The notes: generated by a model not told the origin, from the sequence alone. DNA of 23,046 nucleotides from Acidimicrobiaceae bacterium (GCA_025463965.1 JAODBN010000405.1:1-23046), one strand, 5' to 3'. Numbered from the stretch's first letter, positions 1 to 8,798 are shown. Numbers and translations: made by a program.

Positions 1-1439
1 CTGTTGGTCCCGATCAGCGCCACGAGCGCGCCGCCGATCACGAAGCCCACCACCGTCCCCAAGATCCCCCGCACGATGTTCTGCCCGGTGCTGAGCGCGT
101 TCGAGCGCAGAACCGCAAGGGTCCCGAGCACCACCCAGAACGAGTGGGCCACGCCGGTCAGGTTCGCGATGAGGACCGCCACACCGAGTGCGACCGCCCC
201 CCGCAAGCTGTTGTGCAACGAGACCGAGTGCCGCTCGAGGTGGGATGCAACTCGCTCAGTCGCCGCGGCAAACGTGCGTGAAAGCCCTTCGGGCTGGCGT
301 CCGAGGAGCCGATCGAGCCAGCTTCTTCGCTCAGCTTGCGAGGCGAGCAAGACGTTTCCGCCGACCTGAGCGGTGCCGAAGGTGAGCTCTTGGGACCGGA
401 AGGTCGGATCGAGCGCGGTGACGAACTCTTCGACGCGCCAGTCGATCTCGGGGGGTCCCGACACGACGAACTGGCCGATCGGCAGCTCGAGGGTCGCCTT
501 CTCCTCCATTTCGACCAAGGCGGTGCGGAGCTCTCCGAGGGCGTGGCGGAGAGGATCCGCGCTCGCCCGGAGCGAGCCAAGCAGATCGGCACAACATTCG
601 AGGACCGCCGCGGCGGCCATTCGCACGGGGCACGCGATGGGGCTTGCGCTCGGCCCGGTCGGACGAGGGTCGATCCTCGCGATGATCGCGTTCAGCCACC
701 TGATCTCGTCGACGAGCCGGACGACGGTGCGTGCCGCGGTCCCCAATCCGGTCGGACGGTATGGGGTGGCGAGGAAGGTCCGCTGGAGCGCCTGCGCCGC
801 TTCCGAGGCCCGCTCCACGATTTCGTCGTGTTCGCCATCAGAAAGCAGGGTCTCCCCTGAAAGGATGTAGGCGACGTCGGCGCGCAGGCGATCGGCCAGG
901 GCTCGGCAGGCCGCGGCGGCGCTCGAACGTAGCGGGTATCGAGCGGGCGCCGGCCACAGCAGCGAGACGGCGAGGAGCGATCCGGCGGACGCCATCCCCC
1001 ACCCGGCGAGGCGGTCGGGCAGAGAGGAAAGCGGTCCGTGGAAGGTGACTGGGAGGATGAACGAGAGCAGGAGCGCAGTGGTCGAGCCGGCCCGCACCGA
1101 GCTGATGACCGCCGAAAAAAGGACGAGGAACGCGACGACCGCCATGGCCATGGCCGCTAGCCAGCTCGCCCGGCCCGCAAGAGTCCCGAGGCAGACAAGG
1201 ACGGCTCCCGTCGCGCAGAGGGCCGCCTGTGCCGACAGCCGGTCACGCGTCGGACCGGGAAAATCGACGAGCAGCAAGAGCGCGAACGTTCCGAAGGCGG
1301 CGAAAGTCCCGATGATCGGGTTGCCGATCACCTTGTCGCCGACGGCGAAAAGGGCCGGCATGACGATGGCGGTCCGCCCCGCTCGGCGAAGCGCGGAAAG
1401 GCCCGGGTCATGCTGCTTCACCCAGTGCAGAACTGACAT
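1..1439 (-). CDS. FUSC-family membrane protein (aromatic acid/fusaric acid exporter type), C-terminus cut by window edge
   Basis: About 479 codons are visible and the frame stays open to the left edge, so the C-terminus is missing. The protein starts MSVLHWVKQHDPGL and has hydrophobic segments clustered at about residues 25-140. A long soluble, Glu/Arg-rich middle part follows, then a second membrane block near the edge containing SFWVVLGTLAVLRSNALSTG. Two membrane blocks around a cytoplasmic domain, and that second-block motif, are typical of the FUSC/YccS-like family, whose members are predicted to export aromatic acids or similar compounds. The substrate cannot be read from the sequence. 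The ATG at 1439 has no clear ribosome site. A GTG 12 codons upstream, just after an in-frame TAA, is an alternative start. It lies 106 bases downstream of the DUF2505 gene on the same strand and may be co-transcribed with it. Confidence 0.82.
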   Translation of the reverse strand, partial: MSVLHWVKQHDPGLSALRRAGRTAIVMPALFAVGDKVIGNPIIGTFAAFGTFALLLLVDFPGPTRDRLSAQAALCATGAVLVCLGTLAGRASWLAAMAMAVVAFLVLFSAVISSVRAGSTTALLLSFILPVTFHGPLSSLPDRLAGWGMASAGSLLAVSLLWPAPARYPLRSSAAAACRALADRLRADVAYILSGETLLSDGEHDEIVERASEAAQALQRTFLATPYRPTGLGTAARTVVRLVDEIRWLNAIIARIDPRPTGPSASPIACPVRMAAAAVLECCADLLGSLRASADPLRHALGELRTALVEMEEKATLELPIGQFVVSGPPEIDWRVEEFVTALDPTFRSQELTFGTAQVGGNVLLASQAERRSWLDRLLGRQPEGLSRTFAAATERVASHLERHSVSLHNSLRGAVALGVAVLIANLTGVAHSFWVVLGTLAVLRSNALSTGQNIVRGILGTVVGFVIGGALVALIGTN

Positions 1440-1545
1440 GGCCGACGTCCATTCGTGGGACCTGCGCGCGCTCACAGGTTACGCACTCGGCGCAGGTGCA
1501 TCCGGCTGCACCACGCGGTGAACAAGCCGTCGGGCCTTCGAAGCG

Positions 1546-2040
1546 CTACGGGGCGGTCGCTGCCCACACCTCGATAGCCGCCGCTTCCGCCGACATGTGG
1601 CTACGAACGCCGTCCGCGATCGCTCGCTCGACGGCTCCGCCACCGACGGGCACCCGCAAGGACAGATCCCCCTCGACGACTTGGCGGGTGACGTCGCCAT
1701 GCTTGAGGAACTTGTAGCTGTACTGGAGCTTCACCCTGTCCGCGTAGTGGTCGGGCTCAAGCACGAAGACCCACGTATGTCGAGCGAGCCTGGCCTCTGC
1801 GTGCACGATCCACGTGAGCTTGGCGGGATCGACGAACAACCGGGCAGCTCTGCCTACCGGTCGCGTGAAGATGTATCGCACCTCGAGGCGCGTCGTTGCG
1901 CCGTCGGTAACGGGAGCGCTCAAGTCGGAAATCCGAACGTCGGGTGACCCGTTCAGCAGCGCGTAAAAGCTCGGGTCGAGAAAGGCACGCTCAGCGATCT
2001 CGCGGGGCGCCTTCACCATCTGCTCGAACTCGAAGTGCAC
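1546..2040 (-). CDS. DUF2505 family protein (START/SRPBCC-like fold)
   Basis: This 164-residue protein begins VHFEFEQMVKAPREIAERAF and ends in AAAIEVWAATAP. The opening and the alternating beta pattern through residues 40-130 resemble the actinobacterial DUF2505 family, a helix-grip (SRPBCC-like) fold expected to hold a hydrophobic ligand. No biochemical role is established for the family. I chose the GTG at 2040 because AGGA stands 8 bases before it and the family motif starts there. An in-frame ATG at 2097 has no ribosome site and falls inside an inverted repeat. The frame stays open much further upstream, but that part only mirrors the LysE gene on the other strand. It is divergent from the LysE gene and upstream of the FUSC gene on the same strand. 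Confidence 0.75.
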   Translation of the reverse strand: MHFEFEQMVKAPREIAERAFLDPSFYALLNGSPDVRISDLSAPVTDGATTRLEVRYIFTRPVGRAARLFVDPAKLTWIVHAEARLARHTWVFVLEPDHYADRVKLQYSYKFLKHGDVTRQVVEGDLSLRVPVGGGAVERAIADGVRSHMSAEAAAIEVWAATAP

Positions 2041-2078
2041 GCGGCGGATCCTAATGAGGGTGGACCACCGGGGCGAAA

Positions 2079-2100
2079 AATGCCAATTACAAGGCATTGG
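2079..2100. repeat. Two overlapping inverted repeats in the DUF2505/LysE divergent spacer
   Basis: AATGCC at 2079-2084 is the inverse of GGCATT at 2093-2098. Overlapping it, CCAAT at 2083-2087 is the inverse of ATTGG at 2096-2100. Both pairs have an 8-base centre. The element is AT-rich within a GC-rich spacer between two divergent genes, which would suit an operator. There is no T-run to suggest a terminator. The regulatory role is inference. Confidence 0.3.
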
Positions 2101-2214
2101 TAGCGCTGGCGCGCTCAAAGTCGGGGGTGCCGGAGGCTGCCTCGCTTTGGCCACCCCAGGGGGCCGGCGTCGGTGAGATTGCCGGCGAACGCGAGTGCCC
2201 GGACGTAGGCTCGC

Positions 2215-2829
2215 GTGGTGCTCGTCAGCTTGCTCACGTTCCTTCCTGCCGCGGTGCTCGTTGTCCTGCTGCCGGGACCGGACACGATGGTGGTGCTCCG
2301 CAATCTCGTCCGAGGGGGCCGGCGCGTCGCCGCACTCACTGTTGGCGGCGTGCTCTCTGGGCTGGCGGTTTGGGTCGTCACGGCGGCTCTCGGGGTCTCG
2401 GCGGTCCTGCGCACCAGCCACGACGGCTACCTGGCACTGCGCATCGTCGGTGCGACATACCTGATCTATCTCGGCATACGCTCGCTGCGCTCGCGCGGCG
2501 AGGTGACCGATGAGAGCGCAGTACCGATCCGCTCGTTCCGCTCGGGCTATCCAGCCGGCCTGCTCACTGACCTGCTGAACCCAAAGGTCGGTGTCTTCTT
2601 CGTGACCTTCCTCCCAGGATTCGTGCCCCATGGTGACCCGGTCGGGCCCGTGTCGCTGCTGTTCGGGGCGATCTTCGTGCTGCTGACGGCCGCCTACTTC
2701 ACGGTGCTCCTTACCGCGTCCGGACCGATAACCCGTTGGCTCGCCACGACGCGGATCCGTCGCAGGATCGAGCGGTGCACCGGGGTCGTCCTCGTCGGTT
2801 TCGGAATCCGCCTCGCCCTCGAGTCCTAA
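2215..2829 (+). CDS. LysE family amino-acid/metabolite exporter
   Basis: This complete 204-residue protein has about six hydrophobic segments, the usual size and shape of LysE/RhtB exporters. The family signature PGPDTMVVLRN near residues 20-30 is followed by a Gly-rich second helix. The second-half signature LLNPKVGVFFVTFLPGFVP lies near residues 121-139. Members export amino acids or related small molecules through the cytoplasmic membrane; the substrate cannot be told here. The GTG at 2215 is followed directly by another GTG, and neither has a strong ribosome site. No partner regulator (LysG/Lrp type) is next to it. The divergent neighbour is the DUF2505 gene, with a small inverted-repeat element between them. 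Confidence 0.88.
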   Translation: MVLVSLLTFLPAAVLVVLLPGPDTMVVLRNLVRGGRRVAALTVGGVLSGLAVWVVTAALGVSAVLRTSHDGYLALRIVGATYLIYLGIRSLRSRGEVTDESAVPIRSFRSGYPAGLLTDLLNPKVGVFFVTFLPGFVPHGDPVGPVSLLFGAIFVLLTAAYFTVLLTASGPITRWLATTRIRRRIERCTGVVLVGFGIRLALES

Positions 2830-2936
2830 TCGCTCACTCGGCGCGCGCACCGAGCTGGCAGTTTAGGAACACATGACTCCGGACAGGGTATGTGTGCAGG
2901 TAGTCCGCCACCCAGCGTGGTCATCAGGAGCCCGAC

Positions 2937-3170
2937 GTGTTCGATCTCGAATCTCTGCAGCTCGGCCGGACCCCTGAGGAGGCTGTCATCGTCCTCAACG
3001 AGGCGTCGCGCCAGTTCCTCCTGCCGGTCGACATCGACCGGCGGCTGGCCGAGTGCGTGGAGCTGGGCCTCGAACCGGAAGACACCATGCGCTCGTTGAG
3101 GACGTTCATCATGAGCCGGAACGAGGCGAGCACGAGCTCGCCGTTGCGACCGACTCCCGAAGCTTCCTGA
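2937..3170 (+). CDS. Small uncharacterised protein, 77 aa
   Basis: I do not recognise a family. The GTG start at 2937 follows AGGAG with a 6-base spacer, a good ribosome site, and the codons have the G/C-rich third positions of the neighbouring genes. The protein is soluble and acidic in its first two thirds (FDLESLQLGRTPEEAVIVLN) and probably mostly helical. A basic, Ser/Pro-rich tail follows and is probably disordered. It stands alone between the LysE gene and the 3.4-5.2 kb membrane-protein unit. The minus-strand frame over the same stretch (2826-3524) is rich in Arg/Gly/Pro and looks like an antisense shadow. Confidence 0.5.
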   Translation: MFDLESLQLGRTPEEAVIVLNEASRQFLLPVDIDRRLAECVELGLEPEDTMRSLRTFIMSRNEASTSSPLRPTPEAS

Positions 3171-3407
3171 CGCCCGGCACGCAGCGAGGCGTGGGGGCCG
3201 CTCGTTCCCGAGCTGTTCTGCGGTTCCTCCGCCCAGAAGATCGTCGAGGCCTGCGCGGACAGCGTGCACGGACATGCAGCCAGCTCCCCCTCGAGGGGAC
3301 GCGATCCTCTTCTCGGACCTCGAATCTGGCACGAACGCCAAAGGTTCCCGCCTTGGCACGCGGTCGACGAACGAGGAGTTAGTACGCGGCGTTAATTTGT
3401 CACCCCA

Positions 3408-3881
3408 TTGGGTACGACATCTCAGGTGACTGAACAGCGCCTGCGGGCCGACGCAGATCGCGTGCTGCTTCCGGCGATCGGTGGCCTCGCCTCGGTGGCC
3501 AGTCTCCTCGTGCCATGGTCGCACCTCGGCAGCGTGAACCGGTCCGGCCTCGCGCTAGCCCAGGCGCTGCAGGCGAGCGGCCTCGCGTCGGGTGGTTTGA
3601 CCCGAGGCCTCGTCCTCGGGCTCTACGCGCTGCCTGCAGTCGCCTCCTTGGGTCTCGCGGCCGCGCTGTTGGGTCGCCGGATGGAGGCTCGTGCGTTCGC
3701 CGCCATCACTGGCGCCGCAGTCATCGCTCTCGCGGCCATCGCGTTCGACAATCGCGTCATCGGTCCCCAGATCGGTCCCTGGCTAGCGGTGCTGCTCGGC
3801 GGCGGAACGCTCATCGCGGCGGCTTGTGACAAGCACATTTTTTTACACGCACCGAGAACAGACGAGGAGGCCAGCCGATGA
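3408..3881 (+). CDS. Small multi-pass membrane protein, uncharacterised
   Basis: This protein of up to 157 residues has four likely membrane segments, at about residues 22-40, 65-87, 96-112 and 121-138. A charged tail (HAPRTDEEASR) follows. I recognise no family. Its stop codon overlaps the ATG of the next gene by four bases (ATGA), so the two are almost certainly translated together. The start is uncertain: TTG at 3408 gives the full length, GTG at 3426 is an alternative, and neither has a good ribosome site. A role linked to the membrane-anchored partner protein is inferred only from the overlap. Confidence 0.65.
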   Translation: MGTTSQVTEQRLRADADRVLLPAIGGLASVASLLVPWSHLGSVNRSGLALAQALQASGLASGGLTRGLVLGLYALPAVASLGLAAALLGRRMEARAFAAITGAAVIALAAIAFDNRVIGPQIGPWLAVLLGGGTLIAAACDKHIFLHAPRTDEEASR

Positions 3882-5248
3882 GTGAGGAAGAGTCGACTGG
3901 GGCGCCGGCGCCCGAAGGTGACGTGGCCGGGTCAACGGGCCCTGTCGGACCGGCCACTGCAGGCCGTCCCCGGCGGTGGCGGCAACACCCGCTGCTCACC
4001 GTCGGTGCGGCGGTGGTGCTCGTCGGAGCAGGAGTCGGCACGAGCGTCACGGTCGGCAGCTCGTCGCCGTCAGGTGCGAGCTCGCCCTCCGACGCCGTTC
4101 AGCAGCTCCTCACCGCCGCCAATCACAGCGACGTGCTCGGAGCGCTCGCGGTCCTCGAACCCGGAGAGCGCGACGCCATCGAACCGGGGCTCACGAACCT
4201 CGTGGGCCAGCTGCAGCGGCTCGACGTGCTGTCGGGCTCCGCATCGCTGAGCCACGTCAGCGGGGTGTCCTTCGGGTTCTCCGGGGTGAGCACGACGACC
4301 GACTACCTCAACTCGAACTTGGCCGCGGTGACGCTCACCTCAGGAACGGACACCGTGCACGCCGACCTGAGCAAGCTCCCCCTCGGCAGCTTCGTCTTGG
4401 CGCATGCCGGCAGCCAACTCCACGGCACGCGCACCTCGACGAGTTCAGCGAAGACCGGGCGGTATGTCATCGCCACGGTTCAGGAAGGTGGTCGTTGGTA
4501 CGTCAGCCTCGGCGATACCTACGCGGTGGACGCGGTGCGAGCCTCCGGCGGTGGGTCCGGCGCGCCGCCTGCGAGCGGCGGAGTACAGCCGGTAGGCGCG
4601 GCGACCCCTGAGGGTGCCGTGACAAGCCTGCTGCAGTCGGTCAGCTCCTTCGACCTACGGGGACTGATCGCGGACCTGCCGCCGGATGAGATGGGCGCGC
4701 TGCAGGCGTACGCGCCGCTCTTTTTGCCGAAGGGTGAGCGTGCATTCGCTGCCGAGGGCCAGAGGGTGCACATCACAATCAGCAATCTGAAGTTGTCGAG
4801 CCGGTCGATCGGCGACAGCACGCTCGTCACGATCGACTCGATGGACCTGAAGGTGACTGCCGGGTCCTCGGTCGTCTTCTCTTACAGCAACGGCTGCGCG
4901 ACCGTCACGCTCCAGGGCAAGTCGATCCGCCGATGTGGCAGGGACGAGGCCGCGGCGAAGAAGGCGGTCCCTGCGACGCTCCAGCCGGTCCTCACGGAGA
5001 TCATGCCGATCCTCCAGCGGCTCAGCAAGGAGCGTCCGGCGCTTGGCTTGATGACGGTGCAGGAGAACGGCCGCTACTACGTGAGCCCGATCCGCACGTT
5101 GCTGCAAGACGTGGACGCCACACTTGGTGCGTTCCGTCCGAGCGACCTGACGACCTTCGCGAGCGCCTTCGCACAGATCGAAAAGTTGGCAATCGCTCCG
5201 TCGACAACGGTCTCCTCGACCAGCGCGACGGCCGTCGTGGCGGGCTGA
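3878..5248 (+). CDS. Membrane-anchored extracytoplasmic protein with two similar domains, uncharacterised
   Basis: This 456-residue protein has a Pro/Gly/Arg-rich cytoplasmic N-terminus. A single membrane helix lies at about residues 38-60 and a Ser-rich linker follows. The outer part is two related halves, about 72-222 and 243-413. Each begins with a helical stretch (SDAVQQLLTAANHSDVLGAL; PEGAVTSLLQSVSSFDLRGL). Each ends with a beta motif (VQEGGRWYVSLGDTY; VQENGRYYVSPIRTL). This indicates an internal duplication. Cys340 and Cys353 in the second half could form a disulfide. No catalytic motif is visible, and it could be a binding or scaffolding protein outside the membrane. The ATG overlaps the stop of the upstream membrane-protein gene. 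Confidence 0.75.
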   Translation: MSEEESTGAPAPEGDVAGSTGPVGPATAGRPRRWRQHPLLTVGAAVVLVGAGVGTSVTVGSSSPSGASSPSDAVQQLLTAANHSDVLGALAVLEPGERDAIEPGLTNLVGQLQRLDVLSGSASLSHVSGVSFGFSGVSTTTDYLNSNLAAVTLTSGTDTVHADLSKLPLGSFVLAHAGSQLHGTRTSTSSAKTGRYVIATVQEGGRWYVSLGDTYAVDAVRASGGGSGAPPASGGVQPVGAATPEGAVTSLLQSVSSFDLRGLIADLPPDEMGALQAYAPLFLPKGERAFAAEGQRVHITISNLKLSSRSIGDSTLVTIDSMDLKVTAGSSVVFSYSNGCATVTLQGKSIRRCGRDEAAAKKAVPATLQPVLTEIMPILQRLSKERPALGLMTVQENGRYYVSPIRTLLQDVDATLGAFRPSDLTTFASAFAQIEKLAIAPSTTVSSTSATAVVAG

Positions 5249-5329
5249 GCGAAGCGACCGACTTGCAGCGGTCTCCGAATTGGGAGTGGGCGCGCTGCGG
5301 TTGCCGCGCCGCCGGCCGGTGACCGCCGC

Positions 5330-5764
5330 TCAGCGGGGTGCGAGAGACGTGCCGCCCCAATCCTCTGGTGGGACGTCGGCGAGCGTCTCGGAGAAGGTCC
5401 AATGGTGGCCAGCGGGGTCTTCGGCCTCGTACTGGCGCTCGCCGTATTCGAAATCGGTGGGCTCCATGACGATGCGTGCCCCACCGGCCCGGGCCCGCGC
5501 TAAGTGGGCGGCAACGTCATCGACTCGCACCATCACCGAGTGAGTGACCTCACCGGCTCGCGGCGGGCAACGCTCGGAGCGGACGTCACCGATGATCACC
5601 GCACCGTCGTCGCCCACCTTCAGCTGTGAACGGTGCGCTTCACCGATTCTCACGCACTCGACGAACCCGAAGGCGACCGTCAGCCAGTCGACCGCTGCCC
5701 GGACATCCGGGTAGATGAGCACCGGTATCACGGTTGCCGCGGGAATCGACCGGTTCGTCCTCAT
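5330..5764 (-). CDS. VOC (glyoxalase/bleomycin resistance-like) family protein
   Basis: This 144-residue protein starts at the ATG at 5764 (MRTNRSIPAATVIPVLIYPD). The pattern of the PhnB-like branch of the vicinal-oxygen-chelate superfamily is visible: VLIYPDVRAAVDWLTVAFGF near the N-terminus, THSVMVRVDDVAAHLARARA in the middle and YEAEDPAGHHWTF near the C-terminus. These are two beta-alpha-beta modules that fold into a metal-binding cup. Members include glyoxalases, dioxygenases and antibiotic-binding proteins, and the reaction cannot be predicted here. The frame extends to 5830, but the extra 22 residues are Arg-rich and unlike the family. It is divergent from the PabBC gene and convergent with the two-domain protein gene. 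Confidence 0.85.
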   Translation of the reverse strand: MRTNRSIPAATVIPVLIYPDVRAAVDWLTVAFGFVECVRIGEAHRSQLKVGDDGAVIIGDVRSERCPPRAGEVTHSVMVRVDDVAAHLARARAGGARIVMEPTDFEYGERQYEAEDPAGHHWTFSETLADVPPEDWGGTSLAPR

Positions 5765-5985
5765 GAACGCCCGGCGCGCAGAGTGAGCGTCTCCGACCCT
5801 GGCCCAACGAGGTCTCTGCCCGCCATGCAATCAGGATCGCCGATTCCGGCCCAATCCGCACGTCAGGGGCGCCGTGGCGAGTCAAAAGATAATGGGCGGC
5901 CCGACCATTGGCGACGCTGCTCTCGGCGACTTTGCTGTTCGGCTTAGCGGATGGTCAGCGCGCCCTCGCATGCGAGGATCTGGTG

Positions 5986-7920
5986 GTGTCCGTGCGGTGC
6001 CGCTTCGACCACCTAGAACAGGGAGTTCCGAAAGCGACGGAACTTGCCGAGTTGAAGGCCGAGCTCGAGGCGTGGACGGTCTCGGACGTCTCGAAGGTGC
6101 TAGCGGCCGTCGATTCGGCAGCCCGCCAGGGCTGGTATGCCGCGGGGTTCGTGGCGTACGAAGCCGCACCTGCGTTCGATTGTGCCTTTGCGGTACCCGC
6201 AGAGCCCGCCGCGCCAGGGACGCCGCACCTGCCGCTCGCCTGGTTCGGCTTGTTCGCCGAGGCCGCGCCCGGCGCCCCGCTCGCGCGCAAGAGCGTGAAC
6301 CGGTCAGAGTTAAAGGGGCCGCCCCACGAGGACTCGCCCCGATCGCCGGGGGCGCCCCTCCCGGCACAGAGCGGACCGGCTTGGACCTGCGAGATCGATG
6401 CCAGCGTGCACGCAGGCGCCGTCGGTGCGATACGGGAATCCATCGCTGAGGGGGACGTCTACCTCGTGAACTACGCCACCCGGTTCAGGCGTCGGTGGTC
6501 GAGCACCGAGGACCCCTTCGCGCTGTACCGGCAGTTGGTCGCCGGACACGCCGGCGGCTACCACGCCTACATCGAGACCGCGGACTGGGCAGTCGCCTGC
6601 GGGTCGCCTGAGCTCTTCTTCGAGCTCAGTGCGGGCGAGGTGACGAGCCGTCCGATGAAAGGCACGGCCCCGAGGGGTCGATGGAGCGGGGAGGACGTGT
6701 CCAACGCGGAGAGGCTGCGACTGTCGCCCAAGGAGCGTGCGGAGAACGTCATGGTCGTGGATCTCGTCCGCAACGACCTCGGCCGAATCGCAGTCCCGGG
6801 CAGTGTCGCCGTTCCCGCGCTGTGGCAGGTCGAGCGGCATCCGACCCTTTGGCAGCTGACCTCGACCGTGACGGCCGCGACTCCTCCCGACACGACGCTC
6901 GACGAGCTATTCCGCGCCTTGTTCCCGTCTGGGTCGGTCACCGGTGCACCCAAGGTGTCCGCCATGAAGATCATCCGCGATCTCGAGCCCTCCCCGCGCG
7001 GCGTGTACTGCGGAGCACTCGGGCTCGTGCAGCCGGCGCCAGCTTCAGCCGACGCGAGCGAGGGCCTGTCGGCGAGGTTCGCCGTGGCGATCCGCACCGC
7101 GGTCGTGGACAAGGCCCTCAAGGTCGTCGAGTACGGCTCGGGCGGAGGGATCACCTGGGATTCGGCGAGCGCTCCCGAATGGAACGAGGTGCTGGTGAAG
7201 ACGGCTGCCCTCTCGAACCCCCCGCTCCTGATGAGCGAGGACGATGGGCTCCTCGAGACGATGCGCTTCGATCCGCAAGGCGGGCAGGGCGCTCGAGGGG
7301 TCCACAACTTGCGCGGCCACCTCGATCGGTTGTCAGCGTCCGCGGACTATCTCGGGTTCCCGCAACCGAGCGCCGCGTCGGAAAAGATCGCCGCTGCCGT
7401 GTCGGGGCTGTCTGGTCCGGCGCGGGTCCGGCTGGTCTTCCGCCGCGACGGCTCGATCGAGGTTGAGACGCTCTCGCTGGAGGCGACATCCCCTCCCAAA
7501 GCGCGCGTCCTCTGCATTGAGCACGAGTCCGTGCGGTCAAGCGAGATCGCCTGGTTCCACAAGACGACCGATCGGCGTCGCTACGAGGAGCTGGCGCGGC
7601 GTCATCCGCTTGCCGACGACGTTGTGCTCGTGAACGAGCGCGGAGAGGTCACCGAGACCACGCGAGCCAATCTGGCAGTGCTCCTGGACGGGCGCTGGTT
7701 CACCCCTCCACTCGACTGCGCGCTTCTGCCAGGCGTGGAGCGTGCCCGTCTGCTTGGCACTGGGCGCCTGGCCGAGCGAGTGGTGTCCGTCGACGAGCTG
7801 TGCCGCGCCGAGGCGGTGGCGACCGTGAGCTCGCTACGCGGCTGGCAGGAGGCCCACGTCCGTGCCCGCTGCCATTGCCTGCCGACGGAGGCGAACGCTG
7901 GGGCCGGCCCGAGGGATTGA
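5986..7920 (+). CDS. pabB: Aminodeoxychorismate synthase component I fused to 4-amino-4-deoxychorismate lyase (PabBC)
   Basis: This bifunctional enzyme of about 644 residues serves p-aminobenzoate and hence folate synthesis. The first ~410 residues form a chorismate-binding domain. It has RPMKGTAPRG near residue 223, with the Lys that marks PabB rather than TrpE. It also has SPKERAENVMVVDLVRND near 247 and SGSVTGAPK near 315. The last ~220 residues are a class IV PLP lyase: LLETMRFD near 422, FHKTTDRRRYE with the PLP Lys near 526, and NERGEVTETTRANL near 550. It needs a glutamine amidotransferase partner (PabA/TrpG), which is not in the window. I chose GTG 5986 because AGGA stands 7 bases upstream and the usual RFD opening follows. 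GTG 5983 and TTG 5908 are alternatives. Confidence 0.93.
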   Translation: MSVRCRFDHLEQGVPKATELAELKAELEAWTVSDVSKVLAAVDSAARQGWYAAGFVAYEAAPAFDCAFAVPAEPAAPGTPHLPLAWFGLFAEAAPGAPLARKSVNRSELKGPPHEDSPRSPGAPLPAQSGPAWTCEIDASVHAGAVGAIRESIAEGDVYLVNYATRFRRRWSSTEDPFALYRQLVAGHAGGYHAYIETADWAVACGSPELFFELSAGEVTSRPMKGTAPRGRWSGEDVSNAERLRLSPKERAENVMVVDLVRNDLGRIAVPGSVAVPALWQVERHPTLWQLTSTVTAATPPDTTLDELFRALFPSGSVTGAPKVSAMKIIRDLEPSPRGVYCGALGLVQPAPASADASEGLSARFAVAIRTAVVDKALKVVEYGSGGGITWDSASAPEWNEVLVKTAALSNPPLLMSEDDGLLETMRFDPQGGQGARGVHNLRGHLDRLSASADYLGFPQPSAASEKIAAAVSGLSGPARVRLVFRRDGSIEVETLSLEATSPPKARVLCIEHESVRSSEIAWFHKTTDRRRYEELARRHPLADDVVLVNERGEVTETTRANLAVLLDGRWFTPPLDCALLPGVERARLLGTGRLAERVVSVDELCRAEAVATVSSLRGWQEAHVRARCHCLPTEANAGAGPRD

Positions 7921-8153
7921 TCCGGGGAGGGCCAACGCCTGGGCGGCGGGGCCCCCTGCGCGAGGCCTCTCGCCACCGATGAGCAATTCCGACCGCTCGG
8001 TGCCGAGCTTTCCCGGCGGGAAATCGTCGCCTTGCTCGCCAGCCGCACAGCTCGACGACGACGCGGGCCCTCGCGTGTCAAGGGCGGCGGGTAGCGCTCA
8101 GGCTTGGCAGTACCCAGCCGAGGGGCCGTGGAGGGTGAACGCGGGCACGTCCG

Positions 8154-8798
8154 TCATCCCTGCGGGACAGGATCCGCGATCCGAGCGCCCCATCGGACGG
8201 TGCAGCCGTCGCGGCGCATCGTCAGGACGAAACCGTAGATCGAACAAAAGATCGCGCTCGCGGTAAGCCCCCAGGTGATGGCCGTGCGCTCGAGCACGAA
8301 GTTCCGAAGCGACGACGAGACGAGCAGCCAGGCAAGAAGCCCAGAGTTGAGCAGCAGCACGATCGCCCACATAAGCGAGATCCGGATGAAGAATTGCCGG
8401 ACCTTTGGCTGGACGAGCAGCTGTGGATCCAACGGACAGAAGTCATGTGCGAACCGTTGGGCAAATGGCCGCCCGATGATCGCCGAGACGATGAGGACCA
8501 TCGCGATGATGACCGTGCCGACCAGCGGCTGGGCGAAGTACAAAAACGCGCTGTGGGTGACAAAGGAGACCGCGGTCCGGACGCTCAGGAGAACGACATC
8601 GAGAGCGAGAACGGTCGAGATGCGCTCGCCACGGAGGAGCCGGCGACCGGCCGCCAAATAGGACCAGGCGAGCGCGGCGACCAGCGCACCTCGAAACCCC
8701 GTAAACACCAACGTCAAGTAGAAGAGGGCCACTGGGGCAAGAAGCCCTTCGGCGATGACCGGCACTGCGTGACGAAGCGCTGCCCGGGGAGCCGGCAT
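8154..8798 (-). CDS. VC0807-type multi-pass membrane protein
   Basis: This 214-residue protein starts at the ATG at 8798 (MPAPRAALRHAVPVIAEG) and has five or six hydrophobic segments. The order of features matches the uncharacterised VC0807-type family, related to intracellular septation protein A-like and DUF3159 proteins. It has an N-terminal helix pair ending in YLAAGRRLLRGERISTV, then SVRTAVSFVTHSAFLYFAQP, then PFAQRFAHDFCPLDP before the final helices. The function is unknown. The frame remains open to 8996, but that extension is Ser/Pro/Arg-rich and not family-like. No strong ribosome site is seen. It is convergent with the PabBC gene. Confidence 0.72.
   Translation of the reverse strand: MPAPRAALRHAVPVIAEGLLAPVALFYLTLVFTGFRGALVAALAWSYLAAGRRLLRGERISTVLALDVVLLSVRTAVSFVTHSAFLYFAQPLVGTVIIAMVLIVSAIIGRPFAQRFAHDFCPLDPQLLVQPKVRQFFIRISLMWAIVLLLNSGLLAWLLVSSSLRNFVLERTAITWGLTASAIFCSIYGFVLTMRRDGCTVRWGARIADPVPQG

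Noticed and set aside
3274..3429. 51-residue plus-strand frame containing DAILFSDLESGTNAKGSRLG
   Set aside because: It reads smoothly but has no ribosome site, overlaps the start of the next gene and matches no family I know.
2826..3524. 232-residue minus-strand frame
   Set aside because: It covers a better-supported small plus-strand gene and part of the membrane-protein gene; its Arg/Gly/Pro-rich composition is typical of an antisense shadow.
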